Origin: Thermoleophilaceae bacterium
GTDB taxonomy: Bacteria; Actinomycetota; Thermoleophilia; Solirubrobacterales; Thermoleophilaceae
Assembly (NCBI GenBank): GCA_040901445.1
Contig: JBBDYQ010000025.1
Coordinates: 311,925 to 375,924, forward strand
Direction of reading: 5' to 3'
Length of the DNA stretch: 64,000 nt
Positions 26,785 to 35,419 of the stretch are shown here, piece by piece. The notes beneath the pieces were generated by a model, which was not told the origin of the DNA, did no database searches, and saw only the letters and a list, made by a program, of their open reading frames with translations. Every line of letters starts with the position of its first letter. The first letter of the stretch is position 1. Both the position numbers and the translations under genes were made by a program.

Positions 26785-27696
26785 GTGCGCACCGTCTACC
26801 TCGGGACCTCGCGCTTCGCCGTGGCCGTGCTGGAGCGGCTCGCCGGCAGCGGCCATCGCCCGTCGCTCGTGGTCACCAGGCCGGACCGCCCGCGCGGCCG
26901 CGGGCGCTCGCTGGCCCCGCCGCCCGCCGCGGAGGCGGCTCGGGAGCTCGGCATCGACCTGGCGCAACCCGAGAGCGTGAACGCGCCCGGCGCGCTCGAG
27001 CGGATCGCGGCGGCCGAGCCGGAGGCGGTGTGCATCTGTGCCTACGGCGGGCTGATCAAGGACCCGCTCCTGTCGGCCTACCCGATGTTCAACGTGCACC
27101 CGTCGCTGCTGCCGCGCTGGCGCGGGGCGGCGCCCGTCGAGCGCGCGATCGAGGCCGGCGACGCAAAGACCGGGGTGTCGATCATGCGCCCCACCGCCGA
27201 GCTCGACGCCGGCCCCGTCTGCGTGCAGCGCGCCGAGCCGATCGAGGCCGATGACGACTACGGCTCGCTGGCGGGCAGGCTGAAGCGCCTCTCCGGCGAG
27301 CTGCTGGTGGAGGCGCTGGACGGCTCGCCGCCCTTCCGCGAGCAGCCGGCCGGGGGGATCACCTATGCCGAGAAGGTCGGGGCGCAGGACCGCCGGCTCG
27401 ACCCGGCGCTCGACGCGCCCGCGCTGGAGCGGCGCGTGCGCGCGCTCACGCCGCACATCGGCGCCTTCGCCGAGCTGGAGGACGGCGTGCGGCTGGGCGT
27501 GCGCCGAGCGGCGCTCGCCGGCGCTGCGCCCGCAGCGGAGGCCGGGACGCTCGTGGCCGCGGGCGAGCGCCTCTTCCTGGGCTGCGCGGGCGGCGCCCTC
27601 GAGCTGGTGGAGGTCCAGCCGCCCGGAAAGCGCGCGATGACGGCGGCCGACTGGCTGCGCGGGCGCCCGGACGGCCTCGCGCGCGTGGAGCCGTGA
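26785..27696 (+). CDS. fmt: Methionyl-tRNA formyltransferase
   Basis: Formylates initiator Met-tRNA with 10-formyl-THF. 303 residues. The active-site triad is Asn103, His105 and Asp141 in FNVHPSLLPRWRGAAP and TAELDAGPV. The C-terminal tRNA-binding domain covers about 200-290. The last codons (ARVEP) and stop lie in the first unit of a 44-bp tandem duplication; the same five residues are encoded again by the second unit. GTG start. Confidence 0.96.
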   Translation: MRTVYLGTSRFAVAVLERLAGSGHRPSLVVTRPDRPRGRGRSLAPPPAAEAARELGIDLAQPESVNAPGALERIAAAEPEAVCICAYGGLIKDPLLSAYPMFNVHPSLLPRWRGAAPVERAIEAGDAKTGVSIMRPTAELDAGPVCVQRAEPIEADDDYGSLAGRLKRLSGELLVEALDGSPPFREQPAGGITYAEKVGAQDRRLDPALDAPALERRVRALTPHIGAFAELEDGVRLGVRRAALAGAAPAAEAGTLVAAGERLFLGCAGGALELVEVQPPGKRAMTAADWLRGRPDGLARVEP

Positions 27697-27770
27697 GCGG
27701 CGGCTCGCCCGCCCGGCGGTGCGCGCGCGTGGAGCCGTGAGCGGCGGCTCGCCCGCCCGGCGGTGCGCGC
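27678..27770 (+). repeat. Perfect 44-bp tandem duplication at the fmt-rsmB junction
   Basis: Unit 1 is 27678-27721 and unit 2 is 27722-27765, identical over 44 bp; the first five bases of a third unit follow. Each unit carries the fmt end, TGA and an overlapping GTG. As 44 is not a multiple of three, the GTG of unit 1 (27693) opens a 15-codon frame that ends on the TGA of unit 2 (27738-27740), overlapping the rsmB GTG at 27737. Coupling is thus kept through a new mini-ORF. Confidence 0.9.
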
Positions 27771-29074
27771 ATGCGGTGCTGCTGCGAGTCGACGGCGACG
27801 GCGCGTTCGCCGACGTGGCCTTCCGGGCCGAGGCCGATCGCGCCCGCCTCGATCCCCGCGAGCGCGCCTTCGCCCAGCGCCTGGCGTACGGCAGCGTGCA
27901 GCGCCGCGCCACCCTCGACCACGTGATCGCCGCCTGCTCCAGCCGCCCGCTCGAGCGCATCGATCCCGCCGTGCTGGCCGCCCTGCGCCTGGGCGCCTAC
28001 CAGCTGCTGTATGCCGGCGGCGTGCCCGACCGCGCCGCCGTGGGCGAGTCGGTGGAGCTGACAAAGCCGTCGGGCGCGGGCGCCGCGCGCTTCGCCAACG
28101 CGGTGCTGCGCGGCGCCGCGCGGGACGGCGCCCGGATCGTGGACGACCTCGACCAGAGCACACCCGAGGGCGCCGCCCTGGCCCGCTCGCACCCGGACTG
28201 GCTCGTGCGCATGTGGTGGGGCGCGCTCGGCCCCGAGGAGACGCTGGCGCTGCTGGAGCGCGACAACGAGCCGCCGGAGAGCGCGGTGCGCGCGAACGAG
28301 CTGCGCACGACGGCGCCCGAGTTGAGCGAGCGCCTGGCGGCGCTGGGCGTGCCGTCCGAGCCCGCGCCGGGCCTGCCGGAGGGGCTCGTGCTCTGCGTCC
28401 CGTTCGACGTGCACGGCTCCGAGCTGTTCGCCGGCGGCCTCCTGATGCCTCAGTCGCGCGGCTCGATGCTCGCGGCCCGTGTGGTCGATCCGCAGCCCGG
28501 CGAGAGCGTGCTCGACCTGTGCGCGGCGCCCGGTGGGAAGGCCACCCACCTTGCGGCACTCATGCGAGGAGAGGGCCGGGTGGTGGCCGTGGAGGCGCAT
28601 CCGGGGCGGGCGCGGGCCCTGGAGGAGAACGCGCGTCGCCTCGGGGCTGCGCGCGTGGAGGTGCGCGTGTGCGACGCCGCGGACCGCCAGCCCGACGGGC
28701 CCTTCGACCGCGTGCTGCTCGACCCTCCGTGCTCCGACCTCGGCACGCTCCAGGCGCGCCCGGACGTGCGCTGGCGCAAGACGCCCGCGCAGCTGGCCGA
28801 GCTCGCGGCGCTCCAGGCTCGCCTGCTCGCGCGTGCCGCCGCGGCGGTGCGCCCCGGGGGTGTGCTGGCGTACTCCACGTGCACGATCTCCCCGCGTGAG
28901 AACGAGGAGCAGCTGCGCGGCTTCCTCGAGGCGCGCCCGGAGTTCGCCGCCGACGACCTGGGTGCGGAGCGCCCCGAGCTCGCGAGCCGGGCGGACGCCC
29001 GCTTCCTCCAGCTGCTGCCGCACCGCCACGGCACGGACGGCTTCTTCCTCGCCCGCCTGCGGCGCACCGCATGA
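27737..29074 (+). CDS. rsmB: 16S rRNA (cytosine-C5) methyltransferase RsmB/Sun family
   Basis: Methylates C967 of 16S rRNA (E. coli numbering). 445 residues from GTG 27737. An N-terminal NusB-like helical domain (about 1-130) precedes the SAM-dependent domain: SVLDLCAAPGGKATHLA (motif I), LLDPPCSDLGTLQARPD (motif IV with one catalytic Cys) and YSTCTISPRENEEQ (motif VI with the nucleophile Cys). The start is in unit 2 of the 44-bp duplication; the in-frame GTG at 27719 would add six residues of duplicated sequence. Its stop overlaps the next gene (ATGA). Confidence 0.95.
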   Translation: MSGGSPARRCAHAVLLRVDGDGAFADVAFRAEADRARLDPRERAFAQRLAYGSVQRRATLDHVIAACSSRPLERIDPAVLAALRLGAYQLLYAGGVPDRAAVGESVELTKPSGAGAARFANAVLRGAARDGARIVDDLDQSTPEGAALARSHPDWLVRMWWGALGPEETLALLERDNEPPESAVRANELRTTAPELSERLAALGVPSEPAPGLPEGLVLCVPFDVHGSELFAGGLLMPQSRGSMLAARVVDPQPGESVLDLCAAPGGKATHLAALMRGEGRVVAVEAHPGRARALEENARRLGAARVEVRVCDAADRQPDGPFDRVLLDPPCSDLGTLQARPDVRWRKTPAQLAELAALQARLLARAAAAVRPGGVLAYSTCTISPRENEEQLRGFLEARPEFAADDLGAERPELASRADARFLQLLPHRHGTDGFFLARLRRTA

Positions 29075-30894
29075 ACCTGTTCCTGATCGGCTGGCGCGCC
29101 GAGGGCGGCCTCGACGCCGCCCCCGCGCGGGCGGCGCTGGCCGGGCTGCTCGAGCGGCTGGGCCTCCTCGATCCCGCCGGCATCGAGACCTGGACCGCCC
29201 CGTCGGGCCGTTGCGTGCTGGCCTGTGCCGCCCACGTCCCCGAGCAGCTGGGCGGCGTGCGCTACACGGCGCTCGAGCCCGAGCGCATGGCGCTGTTCTC
29301 CGGCCGCCCGTTCCGCTGGACCGGGGCGGGGGAGAGCGACGGCCTCGGCCCGCTCGACCCGGCGGCCTACCTGCCGCCGGCCGGGGGTTGGGCAGGCGCT
29401 CTCGACGGCCGCTTCGCCGCCGCCCGCTACGACGACGCCGACGGCGCGCTCGAGGTGGTCACGGACCCGCTTGGCGGGTACCCGGTGTTCGCCGCCGAGC
29501 GCGGTGGGGCGCGCTGGGTGTCCAACAACCCGGAGCTGCTGCGCGATGGCGGGACGCCGCGGCCGGAGGTGCTCGCGAGCCTCCTCGGCGGGGGCTGGTC
29601 GCTGGGCGGAGACCCGCTGCACGCCGGGGTCGACCGGCTCCCCCGCGGCACCGTGCACCGGATGGCTCCCGGCGCCGCCCGTGAGCGCCGGGAGCTGCTC
29701 CCGCTCGAGGAGATCGTCTCCATGTGCGGCACGGGGTTCGACGCCGGCGCCGCCGCCGGGCTGCTCGTGGCGTCGCTGCGCGGCCTCGCCGGCTGGCCCG
29801 GCCGCCCCGACGTGGTGCCGGTCACCGGAGGGCGGGACTCGCGGCTGGTCCTGGCCGCCGCGCTGGCGGCCGGGATCGACTTCGAAGCCACCACCGGCGG
29901 CCCGGACGAACACCCCGATGTGGCCATCGGGCGCGAGCTCTGCCGCGCGGCGGGCATCCCGCACGTGGCGCTGGCGGGCGATCCCCACGGCGACATGTGG
30001 ACCCACCCGCGCAGGATGGCCGAGGTCGTGGGGCTGGTGGCCGGCGGCACGGCCTGCGTGGCGGATGCCGCGGGCTTCCCGCTCGGCCCCCGCGACGGAC
30101 CGCTGGTGCTCTGGCACAGCGGGCAGGGCGGGGAGGTGGCGCGCGGCTACTACGGGCAGGCCGGTGGGGACGTGGCCGGCCGTCTCTACCGCGCGTTCGT
30201 GGGCCGCCGCCCGGGGCGGGCCGAGCTGCTGTCGGCCGCGGGCCGGGCGCTCGTGCGGGGCGAGATCGAGGGCTTCGTGAAGGAGGTCTCGGCGGCCGGG
30301 GCGCGGCCCGAGGACGTCCCCGACCTCTTCTACCTGCTGCGGCGCATGGGCACGTGGGCCGGGCCCACGCACGCCTGCGTGGAGCTCGTGAAGGACACCA
30401 CCTCGCCGCTCTGGAGCGCCCGGCTGCTGCACCAGCTGCTGGGGCTGCCCGCGCACGAGCGCGCGCGCGAGCTGTTCCACCTGCGCGTGCTCGAGCGCCT
30501 GGCCCCCGAGCTCGTGGAAGTGCCCTTCGAGGGCGGGCGTTCGTGGCCGCGGGACCACTCCGCCCTGCGGCGCCGGGCGGACCGCGCGCGCGGCCTCGCC
30601 CGCAAGGTGGGGGCGGATCTGCGCCGCCGCGCGCCCCGGCGCGCACAGCCACCGGCTCCGGCGACCGCGCAGGTTGCCGCCGATCCGTTCGCCGCCGTGC
30701 ACGCCGACGTGGCCGAGACCGTGCGCTCGGCGCCCTCCCACCCCGCGTGGGAGGTGCTCGACCGGCCGCGCGTGGAGCGGCTGCTGGCCCGCGATCCGGC
30801 CGGACTGGACACGATGAGCAGGTATTACGTGTGGCGGCTCGGGCAGGTGTTCTGGGAAGGGGAGCGCGCGACGCGCCAGAATCCCCTCTCATGA
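29071..30894 (+). CDS. Asparagine-synthase-like protein with degenerate glutaminase domain
   Basis: 607 residues. The N-terminal part (about 1-190) resembles a class II glutamine amidotransferase fold but starts MNLF, without the catalytic Cys2, so glutaminase activity is not expected. The synthase half holds VTGGRDSRLVLAAAL (about 250-265), the PP-loop of asparagine-synthase ATPases (usually SGGxDS). Proteins of this type occur in surface-polysaccharide and peptide-modification loci; the acceptor and amine source here are unknown. Coupled to rsmB by ATGA and to a zinc-ribbon gene by ATGA. Confidence 0.72.
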   Translation: MNLFLIGWRAEGGLDAAPARAALAGLLERLGLLDPAGIETWTAPSGRCVLACAAHVPEQLGGVRYTALEPERMALFSGRPFRWTGAGESDGLGPLDPAAYLPPAGGWAGALDGRFAAARYDDADGALEVVTDPLGGYPVFAAERGGARWVSNNPELLRDGGTPRPEVLASLLGGGWSLGGDPLHAGVDRLPRGTVHRMAPGAARERRELLPLEEIVSMCGTGFDAGAAAGLLVASLRGLAGWPGRPDVVPVTGGRDSRLVLAAALAAGIDFEATTGGPDEHPDVAIGRELCRAAGIPHVALAGDPHGDMWTHPRRMAEVVGLVAGGTACVADAAGFPLGPRDGPLVLWHSGQGGEVARGYYGQAGGDVAGRLYRAFVGRRPGRAELLSAAGRALVRGEIEGFVKEVSAAGARPEDVPDLFYLLRRMGTWAGPTHACVELVKDTTSPLWSARLLHQLLGLPAHERARELFHLRVLERLAPELVEVPFEGGRSWPRDHSALRRRADRARGLARKVGADLRRRAPRRAQPPAPATAQVAADPFAAVHADVAETVRSAPSHPAWEVLDRPRVERLLARDPAGLDTMSRYYVWRLGQVFWEGERATRQNPLS

Positions 30895-31118
30895 CGGAGG
30901 AGCCGGTCGACCTCGGGCCCACCTGCCCGGCATGTGGCGAGCCCTGGCTGCGCACCACCAACCTGCCCGGCCGCTACCGCTGCGTCTACTGCCTGCGCCG
31001 GTTCGAACTGCGCTCGGAGTGCCCCGACTGCGGCGCCCACTCCACGATCGCGCGCATGTCCGAGACCGCGAACCTCATCTGCCGCAGTTGCGGGGGCAGC
31101 ATGCTGCGCCCCATATAG
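30891..31118 (+). CDS. Small zinc-ribbon protein, YfgJ-like
   Basis: 75 residues with four Cys pairs: CPACG, CVYC, CPDCG and CRSCG. The plan (ribbon, GRYRCVYC, ECPDCG, hydrophobic stretch, ICRSCG) matches the double-ribbon layout of YfgJ-type proteins. Function unknown; it could be a structural partner of the coupled asparagine-synthase-like protein, whose stop it overlaps (ATGA). Confidence 0.7.
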   Translation: MTEEPVDLGPTCPACGEPWLRTTNLPGRYRCVYCLRRFELRSECPDCGAHSTIARMSETANLICRSCGGSMLRPI

Positions 31119-31236
31119 GGGACTTCAGGCACCCGGGCGAGCTGCCGACTACACGATTGTGTACTTCACCGCGACTCGCCGGTGAAGACGGTGTTCGATT
31201 GACGATCCACCGCCTACCCTCGCGCCAAGGAGACGC
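31119..31236 (+). promoter_or_regulatory. Structured leader/promoter region before the tandem hydrolase genes
   Basis: 118 bp. Two adjacent perfect stem-loops: TACAC 31150-31154 with GTGTA 31159-31163 (loop GATT), and CTTCACCG 31164-31171 with CGGTGAAG 31180-31187. Downstream are a TACCCT -10-like box (31215-31220) and AAGGAG (31227-31232) 4 nt before the ATG. The first palindrome could be an operator and the second a terminator of the upstream unit. Confidence 0.45.
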
Positions 31237-32223
31237 ATGACCCCCCGCCATCTCATCCTTCTGCTCGTGCTCGCCGGCTCCGTGGCGGCCCTGTCCGCCG
31301 TCCCGGCGCACGCCGCCCCTCTGCGGGTCGGGATCGCCGACCAGAAGCCCGAGACCTTCTCGGAGACCCACTTCCGGCGCCTCGACGTCGAGCGCACGCG
31401 CTACATCGTCCCCTGGGACGCCGTCAACAAGCCGGCCGAGCGCGCGCAGATCTACGACTGGATGCGCGCGGCGCGCAAGCGCCGGATGGAGATCATGGTG
31501 GCGTTCAACCTCTCCTCCGACCAGAACTGCCCGGCGGCGCCGTGCAGCTACCCGACCGTGCGGGCGTACTCCCGCGCGGTGCGCAGCTTCAACCGCCGCT
31601 TCCGCCGCTACGGCGTGAAGATCTACCAGCCGTGGAACGAGTCGAATTCGGGCACGCAGCCCACCTCGAGCCGCGGAAAGCGCGGCCGTGCGGGCAAGCT
31701 CCAGGCCCGCCGCGGGGCCAAGCGGGTGGCGCAGTACTACAAGGTGCTGCGCCGCATGTGCGGGCGCCGCTGCACGGTCACGGGCGCCGACATCCAGGAC
31801 ATCGGCGCCTACACCACCTACGCCAAGGACTTCCTCCGCTACGTGGGCCGGCGCCGGCGTCCGAGGATCATGGGCTTCCACAACTACTCCGACACCAACC
31901 GCCGCGGCTACAGCCGCACCCGCAGCTTCATCCGTGCGCTGCCGCGTGGCACCCGCGTGTGGCTCACGGAGACCGGCGGCCTCTACAAGTTCGTCCAGCA
32001 GGACGGCACGGTGTCGCTCAAGCCGAGCTCGGCCCGCCAGGCCCGCTCGATGAGCCACATGTTCAAGATCCAGCGGCGCTACCGGCGCAACATCGACCGC
32101 ATCTACATCTACCAGTGGCGCGCGAATGCGGCGGACCGGTTCGACGCGGGGCTCGTCAACCCGGCGGGCAAGCCGCGGCGCGCATATCGCGTCGTCCGCA
32201 AGTATCGGAAGTACATTAGGTAG
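31237..32223 (+). CDS. Secreted clan GH-A-like hydrolase (DQKP family), paralogue 2
   Basis: 328 residues. Signal peptide about 1-27 (ending AHAAP). The mature protein starts RVGIADQKPETF and keeps the family points RYIVPWD, CPAAPCSYP (Cys pair), QPWNESNSGTQP (candidate acid/base Glu), GADIQDIG, FHNYSDTN and WLTETGGLYKF (candidate nucleophile Glu). A basic insert SSRGKRGRAGK follows the WNE motif, shared with paralogue 3 but absent from the copies at 4265 and 33301. The protein is strongly basic overall, as expected for one that binds anionic wall or extracellular polymer. Substrate unknown. Confidence 0.72.
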   Translation: MTPRHLILLLVLAGSVAALSAVPAHAAPLRVGIADQKPETFSETHFRRLDVERTRYIVPWDAVNKPAERAQIYDWMRAARKRRMEIMVAFNLSSDQNCPAAPCSYPTVRAYSRAVRSFNRRFRRYGVKIYQPWNESNSGTQPTSSRGKRGRAGKLQARRGAKRVAQYYKVLRRMCGRRCTVTGADIQDIGAYTTYAKDFLRYVGRRRRPRIMGFHNYSDTNRRGYSRTRSFIRALPRGTRVWLTETGGLYKFVQQDGTVSLKPSSARQARSMSHMFKIQRRYRRNIDRIYIYQWRANAADRFDAGLVNPAGKPRRAYRVVRKYRKYIR

Positions 32224-32286
32224 CGGACGGCCGCCGGGCCAGGGCTCGCGCTCAAGGATCGGCACCGGCTGCCGACAACCGAACAG

Positions 32287-32302
32287 GACCGACCGACCGA
32301 CC
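32287..32302 (+). repeat. GACC tetranucleotide repeat, four copies
   Basis: Four perfect GACC units lie in the 97-bp gap just upstream of the AAGGAG of the next gene. A slippage-prone tract this close to a ribosome site could vary expression, but four units are too few to claim phase variation. The rest of the gap holds nothing I recognise. Confidence 0.5.
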
Positions 32303-32320
32303 GATCCGAAGGAGCAGCAC

Positions 32321-33304
32321 TTGCGCCGATCCCTGCGCGCCCTGGCCTTGGCCGCGGCGCTCGCCACCCTCGCCCTCGCCGCGCCCACCCAGAGCCACGC
32401 GCTGGTGGTGGGGCTCGGCGACCAGAAGCCCGACACGTTCACCGACCCGCTGTTCAAGCAGCTGAAGGTCAAGCGCACCCGCTACATCGTGCCGTGGGAC
32501 GCCATCAACGATCCCGCCCAGCGCGCCATCGCGGATGCCTGGTTCACGGCCGCCCGCCGGCACCGCCCGCGCCTGGAGATCGTGGTGGCGTTCAACCTCT
32601 CGGCCAGCCAGAACTGCCCGGCTGCGCCGTGCAGCTACCCGAGCGTCAGCCGCTACCGCACGGCGGTGCGCAAGTTCCACCGCCGCTACGGCCGCCACGT
32701 GAAGATCTACCAGCCCTGGAACGAGTCGAACTCGGGCACGCAGCCCACCTCGAGCCGCGGCAAGCGCGGCCGCGCCGGCAAGCGCCAGGCGGCCAGGGGC
32801 GCCCGGCAGGTGGCGAAGTACTACAAGGTGCTGGTGCGGATCGCCGGGCGCCGGCGGATCGTGACGGGCGCCGACATCCAGGACATCGGCGACTTCGTGG
32901 GCTACACGCGCACGTTCCTGCGCGCGGTGGGCCGCCGCAAGCCGAAGGTCATGGGCTTCCACAACTACACGGACACGAACCGCCGCCGCACGAGCGCCAC
33001 GCAGAAGTTCGTGCGGGCGATGCCGCGCGGCACCAAGGTCTGGCTCACCGAGACCGGTGCTCTCTACAAGTTCATCCAGCAGAACGGCACGGTCTCGCTC
33101 CCGCCGAGCGAGTCGCGCGCCCGCCGCTCGATGACCCACATGTTCAGGATCGCGCGGAAGTTCCGCCGCCACATCGACCGCATCTACGTCTACCAGTGGA
33201 AGGCCCTCGAGACCGACCGCTTCGACGCGGGCGTGGTCAACCCGGACGGCACGCGGCGCTCGTCGTACACCGTGCTGCGGCGCAACCGGAAGTTCATCCG
33301 CTGA
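32321..33304 (+). CDS. Secreted clan GH-A-like hydrolase (DQKP family), paralogue 3
   Basis: 327 residues from a TTG start at 32321, chosen because AAGGAG at 32309-32314 precedes it by 6 nt and a clean signal peptide follows (RRSLRALALAAALATLALAA). Upstream in-frame starts would read through the gap. The domain matches paralogue 2 closely: GLGDQKPDTF, QPWNESNSGTQP, the SSRGKRGRAGK insert, GADIQDIGDF, FHNYTDTN and WLTETGALYKF. Here the residue after TETG is Ala, not Gly. Paralogues 2 and 3 look like a recent tandem duplication. Confidence 0.72.
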   Translation: MRRSLRALALAAALATLALAAPTQSHALVVGLGDQKPDTFTDPLFKQLKVKRTRYIVPWDAINDPAQRAIADAWFTAARRHRPRLEIVVAFNLSASQNCPAAPCSYPSVSRYRTAVRKFHRRYGRHVKIYQPWNESNSGTQPTSSRGKRGRAGKRQAARGARQVAKYYKVLVRIAGRRRIVTGADIQDIGDFVGYTRTFLRAVGRRKPKVMGFHNYTDTNRRRTSATQKFVRAMPRGTKVWLTETGALYKFIQQNGTVSLPPSESRARRSMTHMFRIARKFRRHIDRIYVYQWKALETDRFDAGVVNPDGTRRSSYTVLRRNRKFIR

Positions 33305-34230
33305 GCCTCCGCGGGCTCGCCGTCACGCTCATGGCCGCCGCCGTCGCGCTCAGCGCGGCGGCGGCGCCCGCTGCGCAGGCCCGCCTCGCGGTGGGCGTCG
33401 GCGACCAGAAGCCCGAGACCTTCTCCGACCCCCGCTTCCGTGCGCTGGGGGTTCAGCACACCCGCTACATCACGCCCTGGAACTCGATCATCGAGGATCC
33501 ACACGGCCTCGAGCGCTGGATCTCCGCCGCCCGTGCCGCCGGCCTGCGCCCGCTGATCGCGTTCGGGCACGCCTCCGGGGACCGCTGCCCGCGCAGCCCC
33601 TGCCGGCTGCCCAGCATCGGCCAGTACCGCAGGGCCGTCGACCGCTTCCGCAAGCGCTACCCCTGGATCCGCACGTTCCAGCCGTGGAACGAGGCCAACC
33701 ACCAGAGCCAGCCCACCGCGCGCAACCCCAAGCGCGCGGCGCAGTACTACAACGCGATGCGCCGGCTCTGCCGGGGCTGCCGGATCGTGGCCGCCGACGT
33801 GCTCGACTCGTCCAACATGGAGCGCTGGCTGCGCAGGTTCATGCGCTACGCCAAGCGCCCGCGCACCTGGGGGCTGCACAACTACGCGGACGCCAACCGC
33901 TTCCGCCGCAGCGGCGTCGAGCGGATCCTGGACACCGTCCCCGGCCAGGTCTGGCTCACCGAGACCGGCGGCATCGTGAGCTTCCGGACTCATGACGGGC
34001 GCGTGGTGTTCCGCAAGAGCAGCCGCCGCGCCGCCAAGGCCACCCGCCACCTCTTCCGCCTGGCCGCGCGCCATCCGCGCCGCATCAAGCGCCTCTACCT
34101 CTACCACTGGGCCGGCGACTCGTCGAACCGCTTCGACTCCGGGCTGATCGACTCGCGCGGCCGGCCACGGCCCGCCTTCTACGTGGTGCGCAACGAGCTC
34201 CGCCGCCTCGGAGTGGGCCTGCCGGGCTGA
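33301..34230 (+). CDS. Secreted clan GH-A-like hydrolase (DQKP family), paralogue 4
   Basis: About 309 residues. The best start is a CTG at 33301 that overlaps the previous stop (CTGA) and has GGAAG at 33288-33292; it gives a normal signal peptide with an Arg (LSLRGLAVTLMAAAVALS). The first ATG, 33331, would leave a signal peptide with no positive charge. Motifs: GVGDQKPETF, CPRSPC, QPWNEANHQSQP and WLTETGGIVSF; two more Cys in LCRGC. WNEANHQSQP resembles the copy at 4265 (WNEPNHASQP) rather than its neighbours, so this and the 4265 gene form one subgroup. Confidence 0.7.
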   Translation: MSLRGLAVTLMAAAVALSAAAAPAAQARLAVGVGDQKPETFSDPRFRALGVQHTRYITPWNSIIEDPHGLERWISAARAAGLRPLIAFGHASGDRCPRSPCRLPSIGQYRRAVDRFRKRYPWIRTFQPWNEANHQSQPTARNPKRAAQYYNAMRRLCRGCRIVAADVLDSSNMERWLRRFMRYAKRPRTWGLHNYADANRFRRSGVERILDTVPGQVWLTETGGIVSFRTHDGRVVFRKSSRRAAKATRHLFRLAARHPRRIKRLYLYHWAGDSSNRFDSGLIDSRGRPRPAFYVVRNELRRLGVGLPG

Positions 34231-34374
34231 ATGAGTCAGTGTCCTGGCCCAGGGGTCTACACGACCCCCTGGGCAGGATGGTTGGGGATTCGCGGAGCGG
34301 ACGGGCCTCGACCGTCTGGCTGGACTTGGGTCCGCACCGCTCAGGTTTGGGCCGGCCACGCCGATTTCGGCAGT
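34231..34374 (+). other. Gap before the diguanylate cyclase gene, with an imperfect palindrome
   Basis: 144 bp. The imperfect inverted repeat of GTCCTGGCCCAGGGGTC (34241-34257) with GACCCCCTGGGCAGGAT (34263-34279) shares AGTGTCCTGG..CAG.GGTC with the perfect palindrome at 43422-43462. An open frame from ATG 34231 crosses the region but codes for no recognisable protein. I do not see a c-di-GMP riboswitch. Confidence 0.5.
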
Positions 34375-35415
34375 ATGGAAGGCAGTCCGGGGATCGCCCG
34401 CCGCGAGCAGATGTGGCGCTACGGGGCGCTGCTGTTCGGCGCCGGCGCGCTCGTCACGCTCGCGGGCCTGGCGCTGCCGCACCAGCCGGAGGTGGACGAG
34501 CCCGGGCTCGCCGCAGTCGCTTTGCTCGCGGCGCTGGTGGCGTCCGTGCTCGCACTCGCGCGCGGCCGGCTTCCCGAGCGCGCGTACCACCTGGTGCTCG
34601 CCCTCGGCACGGTCACGGTCTCGCTCGGCCTGTTCTTCAACGGCGAGCGCCACGGCGGCCCGGCCGGCGTGGACGAGATGTACTACCTATGGGTGGTCCT
34701 GTACGCCGCCTACTACCTGGGGCGGGCAGGCACCGCCGCCCAGGTGGTCTTTGTGATGGCGGCCCATGCGCTCACGCTGACCGCCGTGGATCCGGGGCCG
34801 ATAGCGGCCAGCCGCTGGATCAGCCTCGCCGGGCTGGTGACCGGCGCCGCGGTGGTCGTGCGGTTGCTCAGCGAGCGCCGCGACCGCCTTGTTGCGGAGC
34901 TCGAGCAGGCCGCGCGCACCGACCCGCTGACAGGACTCGCCAACCGGCGCGCCTTCGAGGAGGCGTTCGGGCGCGAGCTCGCGCGCGCCCAGCGTGAGGG
35001 AACCGGCTTTGCGGTGGTGCTGGCGGACATCGATCGCTTCAAGGAGCTCAACGACCGCCTCGGCCATGTCGCGGGCGACGACGCGCTGATCGCGGTCGGG
35101 CGCGCCCTGCTCGACCAGGCGCGCGGGAGCGACCTGGTGGCGCGGTTCGGCGGCGACGAGTTCGCGGTCGTCCTCGCGGGCACGGATGCCGCCGGGGCCA
35201 CGGAGGTGGGAGAGCGCGTCGCGCGCGTCCTGTGCGAGCACGTGCCGGCGCAGTCGTCGCTGGCGCTCAGCTTCGGCGTGGCCGAGCACGGACGCGACGG
35301 GCGCACGCTCGACGACCTCGTCCGCGCCGCCGACGCCGCGCTGTACGCGAGCAAGCGCGAGCGCCGCCCTGCGGACCCCCGCGCGCGCCGGCCGGTGGCC
35401 GCCCCGCGGCTGTAG
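34375..35415 (+). CDS. Membrane-bound diguanylate cyclase (GGDEF)
   Basis: 346 residues from ATG 34375. Five or six membrane segments (about 15-165) are followed by a GGDEF domain (about 178-330): TDPLTGLANRRAFEEAF, DIDRFKELND and FGGDEF intact. An RxxD inhibitory site (RGSD) sits 5 residues before GGDEF, so product inhibition is expected. It would make c-di-GMP in response to an unknown membrane signal. The in-frame ATG at 34231 would add 48 residues translated from the palindromic repeat and is rejected. Confidence 0.9.
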   Translation: MEGSPGIARREQMWRYGALLFGAGALVTLAGLALPHQPEVDEPGLAAVALLAALVASVLALARGRLPERAYHLVLALGTVTVSLGLFFNGERHGGPAGVDEMYYLWVVLYAAYYLGRAGTAAQVVFVMAAHALTLTAVDPGPIAASRWISLAGLVTGAAVVVRLLSERRDRLVAELEQAARTDPLTGLANRRAFEEAFGRELARAQREGTGFAVVLADIDRFKELNDRLGHVAGDDALIAVGRALLDQARGSDLVARFGGDEFAVVLAGTDAAGATEVGERVARVLCEHVPAQSSLALSFGVAEHGRDGRTLDDLVRAADAALYASKRERRPADPRARRPVAAPRL

Positions 35416-35419
35416 CGGC

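Noticed and set aside
32287-32302. Phase-variable repeat tract
   Set aside because: Only four GACC units; too short to support slippage-driven switching.
34231-34374. c-di-GMP riboswitch, or a 48-residue N-terminal extension, ahead of the GGDEF gene
   Set aside because: No GEMM-type motif was found, and the extension is translated palindromic repeat; ATG 34375 gives a normal membrane start.
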